Part shown: in pieces, positions 27,367 through 35,631 of the stretch
Numbering within the stretch: position 1 is the stretch's first letter
Layout: each line of letters starts with the position of its first letter
Origin: Martelella endophytica
GTDB taxonomy: Bacteria; Pseudomonadota; Alphaproteobacteria; Rhizobiales; Rhizobiaceae
Reading direction: 5' to 3'
NCBI RefSeq assembly: GCF_000960975.1
Contig: NZ_CP010803.1
Span: 2,506,404-2,570,403 of the forward strand
Length of the DNA stretch: 64,000 bases
Program-made: the position numbers and the translations under genes
Notes under the pieces: model-generated
The model's input: the letters and a program-made list of their open reading frames with translations, nothing else
The model's database searches: none
What the model was told of the DNA's origin: nothing

Positions 27367-28218
27367 TTACTTCCCGGCGCTCATGGCGACCCCCGCCACG
27401 ATGTAGCGCTGGAAAATGATAAACAGCAGAACAATGGGGGCGGATGCGAAGACGGCAGACGCCATCAGCGTTCCGATCCCCTCCGACTGTGCGAAATTGC
27501 CCTGGATCGACGCCAGACCGACGGTGACGGTGTACATGTCCTTGTTGGTCGCCGAGACCAGCGGCCAGAGGTAGTCGTTCCAGGCATGCAGGAATGTGAA
27601 CAGACCGAGCGTGGTCAACGCCGGCAGCGACAGCGGCAGCATGATCTTCGTGAAGATCGTGAAGTGGCTGGCGTGGTCGAGCCGGGCCGCCTCTTCGAGC
27701 TCGGACGGCACAGCGCGGAAGAACTGCGTCATCAGGAACACGCCGATCGGTGTCGCGATGCGCGGGATCACCAGCGCGGTGTAGCTGTTGTGCATGTTCC
27801 AGTCAGCGAACATGGTGTGGAGCGGAATGAAGATCACCTGCTCCGGCACCATCAGGCCGGCAATGACCATGACGAAGATCGCCGGTTTGAACGGAAACCG
27901 CAGCCGCGCGAAGGCGTAACCCGCCATTGAGGAGATCACCAGCACCAGCACCGTCATCGTTGTGGCGACGATGGCCGAATTCATCAGCCAGCGCGGCACG
28001 GTCGCGATGCGGATGACGTTGATGAAGTTCTCGAGCGTGAACGGGTAGGGCAGGAAGCCCGCCGTCGAGCGCATCAGCACCTCATTCGGCTTGAACGACA
28101 TCACCAGCACCCACAGCATCGGGATCATCCACAGGATGGCGAAGGCGATGGTGGCGATGAGGATGAGCTTGTCCGCCGGGCGCCGGGTCAGGCGCCGCAT
28201 CAGGGTCGTGTCAGTCAT
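27367..28218 (-). CDS. CUT1 sugar ABC transporter, permease 2 (MalG-like)
   Basis: A 283-aa permease with six hydrophobic helices and the EAA loop (EEAARLDHASHFTIFTKIML, then PLSLPALTTLG). The N terminus is ADKLILIATIAFAILWMIPM. The start at 28218 overlaps the upstream permease by 8 bp and excludes an unconserved in-frame extension inside that gene. It forms the transmembrane channel with permease 1, with the UgpC-type ATPase as motor. Confidence 0.9.
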   Translation of the reverse strand: MTDTTLMRRLTRRPADKLILIATIAFAILWMIPMLWVLVMSFKPNEVLMRSTAGFLPYPFTLENFINVIRIATVPRWLMNSAIVATTMTVLVLVISSMAGYAFARLRFPFKPAIFVMVIAGLMVPEQVIFIPLHTMFADWNMHNSYTALVIPRIATPIGVFLMTQFFRAVPSELEEAARLDHASHFTIFTKIMLPLSLPALTTLGLFTFLHAWNDYLWPLVSATNKDMYTVTVGLASIQGNFAQSEGIGTLMASAVFASAPIVLLFIIFQRYIVAGVAMSAGK

Positions 28219-29152
28219 TGGTATCTCCCCTGCCGCCGATCCAGAGCTGCAGCATCGAGAAGAACAGCATGATGACGAACAGCGCGAGCGCGATGGTCGT
28301 TGCGTAGCCGATCTGCCAGTCGCGGAAGCCGGTATTGTAGATGTACATGACGATGGTTTCGGTGGTGTGGGCCGGGCCGCCATTGGTCATCAGCTGTGCC
28401 TGGCCGAAGATCTGGAATTGCAGCACGATCTGCAGCACCAGCACGAGCAGCATGGTGCGGCGGATGCCGGGAATGGTGATCGCGGTGAACTTGCGCCAGC
28501 GGCTCGCATAATCGAGCTCCGCCGCCTCGTAGAGTTCACTGGGGATCTGGCCGAGGGCGGCGATGAAGAGCGCCATCGGCAGGCCGATACCCCACCACAA
28601 TGTTGCGATGACCAGTGCCGGCATCGCCCAGGTGAGGCTGCCGAGAATGTTGATGGGTTCAAGGCCGAACGCCTCGAAAACCGGTGTCACGAGGCCGCGA
28701 TCCGGCGAAAGCACCATGCCCCAGACCAGGGTGACGACCGTTACGGAGAACACCGAGGACGAAAAGAACACCGGCCGCAAGATCGTACGGATACGATCCT
28801 GCCCGCGCAGTGCCAGCGCCAGGACAAGCGACAGGGCGGTCATTGCCGGCACGGCCATGATCACGAAGCGGAAGGTGTTGCCGGTGGCTCGCCAGAATTC
28901 GCGGTCGTACCAGAGGTCTTCATAGTTGAAGAAACCGATCCACTCGCGATAGCCGCCGGCGAGTTCCCAGTCGTGAAACGAGATGTAGATGCCCTTGAAC
29001 AACGGAAAGATCAGGAACACCGCATAGAGCGCCATGAACGGCCCGAGAAAGATGAGGGCCGGCACGATATCGCTCTTGCGGCGCCTGTGCGGCGTCTTGG
29101 GCACGGCGACGGCCTGGGACGCCGCGACCTGCCCTGTGTCGATCGTGGTCAT
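28211..29152 (-). CDS. CUT1 sugar ABC transporter, permease 1 (MalF-like)
   Basis: A 313-aa permease, six predicted helices, beginning with a basic cytoplasmic tail (TPHRRRKSD) and IVPALIFLGPFMALYAVFLI. The EAA loop is YEAAELDYASRWRKFTAITI, then PGIRRTMLL. It overlaps the ATPase stop by 4 bp (ATGA) and permease 2 by 8 bp. Nothing unusual in length or composition. Confidence 0.9.
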   Translation of the reverse strand: MTTIDTGQVAASQAVAVPKTPHRRRKSDIVPALIFLGPFMALYAVFLIFPLFKGIYISFHDWELAGGYREWIGFFNYEDLWYDREFWRATGNTFRFVIMAVPAMTALSLVLALALRGQDRIRTILRPVFFSSSVFSVTVVTLVWGMVLSPDRGLVTPVFEAFGLEPINILGSLTWAMPALVIATLWWGIGLPMALFIAALGQIPSELYEAAELDYASRWRKFTAITIPGIRRTMLLVLVLQIVLQFQIFGQAQLMTNGGPAHTTETIVMYIYNTGFRDWQIGYATTIALALFVIMLFFSMLQLWIGGRGDTND

Positions 29153-30252
29153 GCCGCGCTCTCCTGTTCGGGAAGGGCTGCAGTCACGGCATTGCCATCG
29201 GCGTTGAAGACATGGACGGTGCCCTCGGGCATGAACTTTACCGTCTCACCGATGCCGGGGACGGTTCGGGTGCGGCTTTCCGCGACGATCTGGGCGCCGT
29301 CACCGGTGGTGGCATAGACAAGCACGATGTTGCCAAGCTGCTCGATCAGCGAAACCTTCGCGGAAATCGGGCCATCCGCAGCAACGAGCAGATGCTCCGG
29401 GCGAATGCCAAGCGTTACACCGTCACCGGCCGCAAGCGCGCCGCTTGCGGTCCGCGCCTGCAGCCGGTCGCCGGCATGGGTGGCGACGGTGATCGTGTCG
29501 CCATTGGCAGTTTCGACGCGGCCCTCGAAGAAATTCATCTTCGGCGCGCCGATGAAGCCGGCGACGAAGAGGTTGGCCGGCGTGTCGTAGAGTTCCAGCG
29601 GTGCACCGATCTGCTCGATGCGCCCCGCGCGTAGCACGACGATCCGGTCGGCCATGGTCAACGCTTCGGTCTGGTCGTGCGTCACATAGATCATCGTGGC
29701 GCCGAGGCGGGCGTGAAGCTGGGAGAGCTCAGTGCGCATCTGCACACGAAGGGCGGCGTCAAGGTTGGAGAGCGGCTCGTCGAACAGGAAGACGTCCGGT
29801 TCGCGCACGATGGCGCGGCCGATGGCAACGCGCTGGCGCTGGCCGCCGGAAAGCTGTTTCGGCTTGCGCTCCAGATATTCGGTGAGCTGCAACGTCGAAG
29901 CGGCGGCCTCGACCGCGCTTGCAACCTCGGCCTTGGGAAAGCCCATGTTCTTCAGCCCGAAGCCCATGTTTTCGCGCACCGTCATATGCGGATAGAGCGC
30001 ATAGTTCTGGAACACCATCGCCACGCCACGATCACGCGCTGCGACATCGTTGACCACACGGCCGCCGATCGAAAGGTCCCCGCCGGTGATATCCTCCAGG
30101 CCGGCAATCATCCTCAGAAGCGTCGACTTGCCGCAGCCCGACGGGCCGACAAAGACGACGAATTCACCCGGCTCGATATCGAGTGTCGCACCGAAAATCA
30201 CCTCGATGGCGCCATAGGACTTTCGCAGCCCCTTCAGGCTCACTCCGCTCAT
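29149..30252 (-). CDS. CUT1 sugar ABC transporter, ATPase (UgpC/MalK-like)
   Basis: A 367-aa ATPase. Walker A GPSGCGKST near residue 37, Q-loop VFQNYALYPHMTV, signature LSGGQRQRVAIGRAIV, Walker B DVFLFDEPLSNLDA, then a C-terminal TOBE regulatory domain (VTLGIRPEHLLVAADG). The start at 30252 follows GGGAGGAGATTTC; an ATG five codons upstream precedes that site. It is the second gene of the sulfatase operon, 52 bp after the sulfatase stop. Confidence 0.92.
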   Translation of the reverse strand: MSGVSLKGLRKSYGAIEVIFGATLDIEPGEFVVFVGPSGCGKSTLLRMIAGLEDITGGDLSIGGRVVNDVAARDRGVAMVFQNYALYPHMTVRENMGFGLKNMGFPKAEVASAVEAAASTLQLTEYLERKPKQLSGGQRQRVAIGRAIVREPDVFLFDEPLSNLDAALRVQMRTELSQLHARLGATMIYVTHDQTEALTMADRIVVLRAGRIEQIGAPLELYDTPANLFVAGFIGAPKMNFFEGRVETANGDTITVATHAGDRLQARTASGALAAGDGVTLGIRPEHLLVAADGPISAKVSLIEQLGNIVLVYATTGDGAQIVAESRTRTVPGIGETVKFMPEGTVHVFNADGNAVTAALPEQESAA

Positions 30253-30304
30253 GAAATCTCCTCCCATTTGCCGCCGTTTCGCGGCGTGTTCATCGCTTCC
30301 GGGG

Positions 30305-31786
30305 TTATTCCCCTGCCTTCAGTGCGGGGCCGACGGGAACGGCGGGCCCGAACTCCGCGGTTTCGGAGCGCAGGATGCAGCGGTCGTCGTCGGTCCAGTG
30401 TTTTTCGTAGTAGCTCGAGGCCCGGAAACCGTCCTTGATGCGATCCATTTCCGCCGCCATCCAGCTTTCAAGCCGCTGGCGTACAGCTTTGTAGGCGCGG
30501 TTGTCGGCAACATTCTGCAACTGCCATGGATCGGCCTCGCGGTCGAACAGCAGCGTGGCGCCATCGACCCGGTAGCGGGCAAGCGTGTAGCGGGCGTCGC
30601 GGGCGGCGCGCCATTCATGGCCATCTTCCCATGCTGCCGTCGCTCCGCAGCCCATCAGCAGCGAGACCTCCGGTCCACCAGGCGCGCCCTTGACCTCTGC
30701 CGCAAGATTGTTGCCCTCGACATCATCGGGGTAGGCAATGCCGGCCAGGCCGCAAAGCGTCGGCAGCACGTCGACCGTACCGATCGCGGCGTCGCTTGCT
30801 CCGCCTGCCGGCGTTCTGCCCGGCCAGCGGATGAAGAATGGCACGCTCGCCGCCTCCTCGTAGAAGATCAGCTTGGCCCGCCGGCCATGAGCACCGAACA
30901 TCTCGCCATGATCGGCGGTGAAGACGACAATGGTGTCGTCTGCGATGCCCGCCGCCTCGATTGCCGCCATCAGCCGGCCGAATTCGGCATCCAGCGAGGC
31001 GACCTGGGCGTGATAACCGCGTCGCCAGCTTTCGAGTTCTGCACGCTCGTCGGGGCTTAGCCGCGCCCATTCATCGGCATAGGGATCGTTCTCGTCCTGA
31101 TAGTTCGGCGGGTTCGGGAAGCGCTCGTGTTCGAACAGGCGCCAGTACTGCTCCGGCACGTTGTCTGGACCCCAGGGGTCATGAGGCGGGCCGTAGGAGA
31201 GCACCATGGCGAAGGGCGACGCGCCGTCGCTCATCCGCCTGATCGTGTCGATCGCAAGGTCGGTCTGCGCAGTCGCCTCGTAGACGCCATCGGGATAGAA
31301 GATCTTCTCCGGGGTTTCCTCGTGGTAATAGGCGGCCGGGCTGAAATTGTCGTGATGGAAATTGTAGGCCTTCCACTCACCGTCAAAACCCAGCCGGTGC
31401 GGTCCGCGCGGCACAAAGGAATTCTTCGGGTCGAAGTGATTGCCGAGCTGGTTGGCGAAGAGATGCCACTTGCCGATATAGCTCGTCTCGTAGCCGGCGC
31501 CGGTCAGAAGATGGCCAAGACAGGTCTGGTTCGGGTTCATCCGCAGTTCATTGATGACCATGCCATGCGAGGTGGTGTGCTTGCCGGTCATCAACGAGGC
31601 GCGATAGGCGGTGCAGACCGGCGTGTTGGAGACGAACTGGCGCATCTCCATCGCTTCAGTGGCGAACCGGTCGATATTCGGTGTGGCGGCATTAGCCATG
31701 CCGGTGCAGCCAAGCGCGTCGCGCCGGAGCTGGTCGGCAAATACATAGATGATATTGGGGCGCCGGGCCGCCTTTTCGGACTGCAC
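30305..31786 (-). CDS. Cytoplasmic type I sulfatase (formylglycine-dependent)
   Basis: A 493-aa sulfatase. The start is GTG 31786 behind GGGAGGAATTCAAA; the ATG at 31858 lies inside the operator region. N-terminal RRPNIIYVFADQLRRDA supplies metal-binding Asp18/Gln19. The active-site motif is PVCTAYRASLMTG: Cys58-Thr-Ala-Tyr-Arg62, the C-x-A-x-R variant of C-x-P/A-x-R, which must be converted to formylglycine. A second metal pair is FTADHGEMFGAHG. There is no signal peptide, so it should act in the cytoplasm on an imported sulfate ester. It leads an operon with a CUT1 sugar transporter. The exact substrate (sulfated monosaccharide, glycosaminoglycan fragment or other) is unknown, and no maturase is in the window. 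Confidence 0.88.
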   Translation of the reverse strand: MQSEKAARRPNIIYVFADQLRRDALGCTGMANAATPNIDRFATEAMEMRQFVSNTPVCTAYRASLMTGKHTTSHGMVINELRMNPNQTCLGHLLTGAGYETSYIGKWHLFANQLGNHFDPKNSFVPRGPHRLGFDGEWKAYNFHHDNFSPAAYYHEETPEKIFYPDGVYEATAQTDLAIDTIRRMSDGASPFAMVLSYGPPHDPWGPDNVPEQYWRLFEHERFPNPPNYQDENDPYADEWARLSPDERAELESWRRGYHAQVASLDAEFGRLMAAIEAAGIADDTIVVFTADHGEMFGAHGRRAKLIFYEEAASVPFFIRWPGRTPAGGASDAAIGTVDVLPTLCGLAGIAYPDDVEGNNLAAEVKGAPGGPEVSLLMGCGATAAWEDGHEWRAARDARYTLARYRVDGATLLFDREADPWQLQNVADNRAYKAVRQRLESWMAAEMDRIKDGFRASSYYEKHWTDDDRCILRSETAEFGPAVPVGPALKAGE

Positions 31787-31805
31787 TTTGAATTCCTCCC
31801 AGAAC

Positions 31806-31866
31806 TTGCAACGATGCAAATTTGCAACGTGGCAAATAACGTGACACAAGTTTTTCAACGTTGCAA
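31806..31866. promoter_or_regulatory. Three LacI-type operators between sulfatase operon and lacI-family gene
   Basis: Three 14-bp near-palindromes share TTGCAACGNNGCAA: TTGCAACGATGCAA (31806-31819), TTGCAACGTGGCAA (31822-31835) and TTTCAACGTTGCAA (31853-31866). The CG centre and dyad symmetry are typical of LacI-family sites. Centre spacings are 16 and 31 bp. The cluster is 20-80 bp upstream of the sulfatase start, so it should sit on that promoter. Confidence 0.75.
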
Positions 31867-32034
31867 GAGGAGATTTCGGGTGTCATAAGCGAGCGTGTCC
31901 GAAGCGATCGGTGACGGCATTACGGGCTTGTGGCGGCTGCCGCTTGATAAGTTGGGCAGCACGGACGACAATTATGCTCCCGATGGGAGAGGCGGTCCGC
32001 GTGGCAACGCGTGCCGGCAACGAGGGAGGCCAGG

Positions 32035-33024
32035 GTGGAATCATCCGGTCCGACACTGAAGGACATTGCTCGTGCCGCAGGCGTCTCGCCGCGCACGGTG
32101 TCGAACGTCGTCAACGGCTATGTCCATGTCTCTGAGGGGGTGCGCAAGCGGGTGATGGCCGAATGCGAGCGGCTCGGCTATCGCCCCAACCGCGCTGCCC
32201 GGCAGCTCCGCACCGGCCGCAGCGACATGATCGCGCTGATCGTCCCGGATATCCGTCAGCCTTATTTTGCGGCACTTGCCGGCGCCGTCATCGAGGCGGC
32301 GCATGCGCGCGATGTCGGCGTCTTCATCGAATCGACCGGTGGCTCGCTGAAGGGCGAGAGGGCGGCCGTCGAGCGTGTTCTGACGCTCGGCCACTTCGAT
32401 GGCCTGCTGATGACGCTGAACCAGCTTGCCCCGACGGAGGCGGCCGCCATGGCCAAGGTTTCCTGCGTGTTCATGGGGCCGACGGCGGTGCCGGACAACC
32501 TCGTGCATATCGGCATCGACAATGTCGAGGCGGCGCGGCTTGCGACTGGACATCTGCTCGACCAGGGCTGTCGCCATGTTGCCGCCGTGGGCGTGACCAT
32601 TCTGCAGACCGGTGCCTCCGAAAGCCGTCTGAAGGGGTTCCTCGCCGCCCACCGCGAGCGCGGACTTGAGCCCGGTCCGCAGATTTCCGTCGAACAATTC
32701 TCCCGCGAGGCAGGCGTCGAGGCGACGCGCGCGCTTGTCTCCGGCGCCGAGCGCCCGGACGGCATCTTCGCCTTCTCCGATCTCCTGGCGCTGGGGGCGC
32801 TGCATGCGATCCGCGAGGCGGGGCTCGATTGTCCACGCGACATCGCCGTCATCGGCTACGACAACATCGAGGAGGGCCGCTTCGCCATCCCGCCGCTGTC
32901 GACCATCGGCGCCGACCTCAACGAACTGGCCGAGGAATCGCTTGCGGCGATTTCAGCGAAGACGCCGGAAAGCCGTGCCCTGGCTATGCGCATCGTGGCA
33001 CGGGGCTCGACCGCGCGCGGCTGA
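32035..33024 (+). CDS. LacI family transcriptional regulator
   Basis: A 329-aa repressor. The start GTG 32035 has GGGAGG 5 bp upstream; an in-frame GTG at 32011 lacks one. The N-terminal HTH and hinge read TLKDIARAAGVSPRTVSNVV, then NGYVHVSEGVRKRV and RPNRAARQLRTGRS. The periplasmic-binding-protein-like sensor domain follows (IALIVPDIRQPYFAALAGAV, then IAVIGYDNIEEGRF). It is divergent from the sulfatase/ABC operon, and three LacI-type operators lie in the gap, so it should repress that operon until a sugar inducer binds. Confidence 0.92.
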   Translation: MESSGPTLKDIARAAGVSPRTVSNVVNGYVHVSEGVRKRVMAECERLGYRPNRAARQLRTGRSDMIALIVPDIRQPYFAALAGAVIEAAHARDVGVFIESTGGSLKGERAAVERVLTLGHFDGLLMTLNQLAPTEAAAMAKVSCVFMGPTAVPDNLVHIGIDNVEAARLATGHLLDQGCRHVAAVGVTILQTGASESRLKGFLAAHRERGLEPGPQISVEQFSREAGVEATRALVSGAERPDGIFAFSDLLALGALHAIREAGLDCPRDIAVIGYDNIEEGRFAIPPLSTIGADLNELAEESLAAISAKTPESRALAMRIVARGSTARG

Positions 33025-33133
33025 GTGTCGACTTGCCCTTGCGCCGATTTGCGCTAGGTTCGGGCCAAGGCGTTTTCGCGCCGCATCCAGGGGAGGGGCC
33101 CAGCATGGCCCCATTGCTTGAAAGGGGCCGATA

Positions 33134-33898
33134 ATGATTCCCGTCCACGATATCGAGGGCATGAAAGTGCTCGTCACCGGTGCAAGTTCCGGCATAGGCG
33201 CCGCCGCTGCCCGTGCGCTTGCCGCCTCCGGCGCCGAAGTTGCCATTCACTACAACAGCCGCCGCGCGCCGGCGGAAGCACTCGCTGCGGAACTCAAGGA
33301 TGCGGGGCGTACGGTCCATCTGGTGTCGGGCGATGTCAGCAGCGCCGAAGGGGCGAAGTCGGTGGTCGATGCGGCGCTTTCGGCCATGGGCGGGCTCGAT
33401 TGCCTGATCAACAATGCCGGCGCGATCGAACGCACGCCGGTCTATGCCACGGATGACGACGTCTTTGACCGCGTCTTCGACCTCAATACCCGCTCGATCC
33501 TCAGGCTGGTGCGCCATGCCCATCCGGCGTTGAAGGCGAGCGAACGCGCTTCCGTCATCAATCTCGGCTCGATTGCCGGGCGCAATGGCGGTGCACCAGG
33601 CTCCGGCATCTATGCCGCCGCCAAGGCCGCCGTGCATTCGCTGACCCGCTCTTTGGCAAAGGAACTGGCGGCCGACGGCATCCGCGTCAACGCGCTCGCC
33701 CCGGGCGTCATCACCACGCCGTTTCATGACGACACGCCGAAGGCCAATCTTGAATCTGCCCTCGCATCGATCCCGCTCGGCCGCCTCGGCACGGCGGATG
33801 AATGCGCCTGGAGCTTCGTCTTCTTCGCCTCGCCGACCATGTCCGGCTACATCACCGGCCAGATCCTCGACATCAATGGCGGCCAATTCATGCCGTGA
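33134..33898 (+). CDS. Short-chain dehydrogenase/reductase
   Basis: A 254-aa classical SDR. Cofactor motif TGASSGIGAAAARAL, structural NNAG, catalytic Ser in INLGSIAG and Tyr/Lys in YAAAKAAVHS. C-terminal ending is ITGQILDINGGQFMP. The residue after strand 2 (HYNSRR) suggests NADP preference. It follows lacI by 109 bp in the same direction and may belong to the same sugar pathway (oxidation of the released sugar), but it could be independent. Confidence 0.87.
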   Translation: MIPVHDIEGMKVLVTGASSGIGAAAARALAASGAEVAIHYNSRRAPAEALAAELKDAGRTVHLVSGDVSSAEGAKSVVDAALSAMGGLDCLINNAGAIERTPVYATDDDVFDRVFDLNTRSILRLVRHAHPALKASERASVINLGSIAGRNGGAPGSGIYAAAKAAVHSLTRSLAKELAADGIRVNALAPGVITTPFHDDTPKANLESALASIPLGRLGTADECAWSFVFFASPTMSGYITGQILDINGGQFMP

Positions 33899-33926
33899 AC
33901 GGCACCTTTCGGCGTGGGAGCGAACT

Positions 33927-34056
33927 AATCTCTCCCCTTGAGGGAGAGATGCCCCGACAGGGGCAGAGAGGGGTGAACCCTCTCGGCGAATTCGGAGTAT
34001 GCGGCTTTTGCCCCCTCTGTCGCTTTCGCGACATCTCCCCCTCAGAGGGGGAGATC
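33927..34056. repeat. Intergenic palindromic repeat, copy 2
   Basis: A 130-bp element homologous to the one at 12631-12764: outer arms AATCTCTCCCCTTGAGGGAG and its complement ending CAGAGGGGGAGATC. The central stretch (GAACCCTCTCGGCGAATTCG onward) aligns with copy 1 in the same orientation. The left mini-hairpin is GCCCC-GACA-GGGGC and the right GTCGC-TTTC-GCGAC, opposite to copy 1. It lies between convergent SDR and GH4 genes and may serve as a terminator. Confidence 0.8.
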
Positions 34057-34077
34057 GTTTTCTGACAAGACTTGCTG

Positions 34078-35445
34078 TTACGCCGCGCGCTTCACCACTC
34101 GGGCCCATTCCGGGATCCAGTCGTGGTGGGCGGCGAGCAGGTCGCTGACCAGCGACCAGATCTGGTCGAGATCAAGCTCGGCTGCCGTATGCGGATCCAT
34201 CATTGCGGCGTGATAGAGGTGCTCAGGGTTCTCGTTGACGAGGGCGGCCACCGTCAGTTCCTGCACGTTGATATTAGTCCGCATCAGCGCGGTAAGCTGC
34301 GGCGGCAAGGCGCCGACATGGGTCGGCTGGATGCCGGAATGGTCGACGAGGCAGGGAACCTCCGCGGCGCAGTTTTCCGGCAGCGAGGTGATGCAGCCAT
34401 TGTTGCGGACGTTGCCGTAGATCACCGAGGGCTCGCCGGTCCAAACCGAATTCATGATCGCCGAGGCGTATTCCTTGCTGGGTTTCACCTCGATCGTCTC
34501 GGCATTGCGGAATTCCTCGGCTTGCGACTGCCAGCGCGCGACCTGCTCGACGCAGCGCTTCGGATATTCGTCAAGCGGAATGCCGTATTTCTCGATCAGG
34601 TCCTCGCGCCCCTCCTTGATGAAATAGGGCGTGTATTCCGAAAAATGCTCCGAACTCTCGGTAACGAAATAGCCGAGACGAGTCAGCATTTCGTAACGCA
34701 CCTTGTTGGGGCAACGCGGGTTCCAGGTGCTCGGCTTCGGGAAGCGTCCTTCGCGATAGCCCTGCAGCAGGGCCGGGTAGAGATCGCGGTAGCTGCCATC
34801 CGGCTGGCGGTGCTCGAAGGCGAGGTAGAAGGCCATGTGGTTGATGCCGGCCGCGCGGTAACGGATCTCGCCGATCGGGATGTCGAGGTCGCGGGCCAGT
34901 TCCTCAGCCGTGCCCTGCACCGAATGGCAGAGGCCGACCTGCTGGATATCCGGGAATTTTTCGGCAATCGCCCAGGTGTTGATCGCCATCGGGTTCACAT
35001 ATTGCAGGAGGATCGCGTTCGGGCAGACCTGCATCATGTCGGCGCAGATCGACCAGAGATGCGGCACGGTGCGCAGCCCGCGCATGATGCCGCCGACGCC
35101 GAGCGTATCGGCGATCGTCTGCCGCAGGCCGTACTTCTTCGGGATCTCGAAATCGGTGACGGTTGCCGGTTCATAGCCACCGATCTGGAAGGCGACGACA
35201 ACAAAATCGGCGCCGTCGAGGGCTTCGCGCTGGCTCGAATGGGTGGTGATCTTCGACTTGGAGCCCAGCGTCTTGGCGAGCTTGCTGGCGACGATTTCGC
35301 TTTCGGAAAGCCGCTGCGGGTTGATGTCCATCAGTGCAATGGATGCATCCTTCAGCGCCGGGCGCTGCAGCACGTCGCCGATGATGTTCTTCATGAACAC
35401 CGTCGAACCGGCGCCGATGAAGGTGATTTTGGGCTGTGTTTTCAT
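34078..35445 (-). CDS. Glycoside hydrolase family 4 (MelA-like alpha-galactosidase)
   Basis: A 455-aa GH4 enzyme starting at ATG 35445 behind GGAGGAACATTC. NAD-binding motif ITFIGAGSTVFMKNIIGD at the N terminus, LQYVNPMAINTW, metal/catalytic GLCHSVQGT and AGINHMAFYL. GH4 enzymes use NAD and Mn for a redox elimination mechanism. The Cys-His-Ser-Val motif is the version associated with alpha-galactosidases (MelA). It lacks a signal peptide and is cytoplasmic. A divergent AraC gene probably regulates it. Confidence 0.87.
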   Translation of the reverse strand: MKTQPKITFIGAGSTVFMKNIIGDVLQRPALKDASIALMDINPQRLSESEIVASKLAKTLGSKSKITTHSSQREALDGADFVVVAFQIGGYEPATVTDFEIPKKYGLRQTIADTLGVGGIMRGLRTVPHLWSICADMMQVCPNAILLQYVNPMAINTWAIAEKFPDIQQVGLCHSVQGTAEELARDLDIPIGEIRYRAAGINHMAFYLAFEHRQPDGSYRDLYPALLQGYREGRFPKPSTWNPRCPNKVRYEMLTRLGYFVTESSEHFSEYTPYFIKEGREDLIEKYGIPLDEYPKRCVEQVARWQSQAEEFRNAETIEVKPSKEYASAIMNSVWTGEPSVIYGNVRNNGCITSLPENCAAEVPCLVDHSGIQPTHVGALPPQLTALMRTNINVQELTVAALVNENPEHLYHAAMMDPHTAAELDLDQIWSLVSDLLAAHHDWIPEWARVVKRAA

Positions 35446-35631
35446 GAATGTTCCTCCGGGCCTTCGTGAACCAGGGCCCTTGTCCCTGAACGGGGTAAGA
35501 TCGAATGCTGTTGTTGAGGGCGAAGACTTTGCCTTCAGCCGGATTGCGCCTGCTGTCTGACTTGTCTTTCCCTGCCTCGGCACGCATTATGCCGCAGCCT
35601 GAGCGCCATGACAGAGAGGGATTGTGCTTTC

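Noticed and set aside
31787..31858. Longer sulfatase N terminus from the ATG at 31858
   Set aside because: The extra codons overlap two LacI-type operators, and a good ribosome binding site precedes the GTG at 31786.
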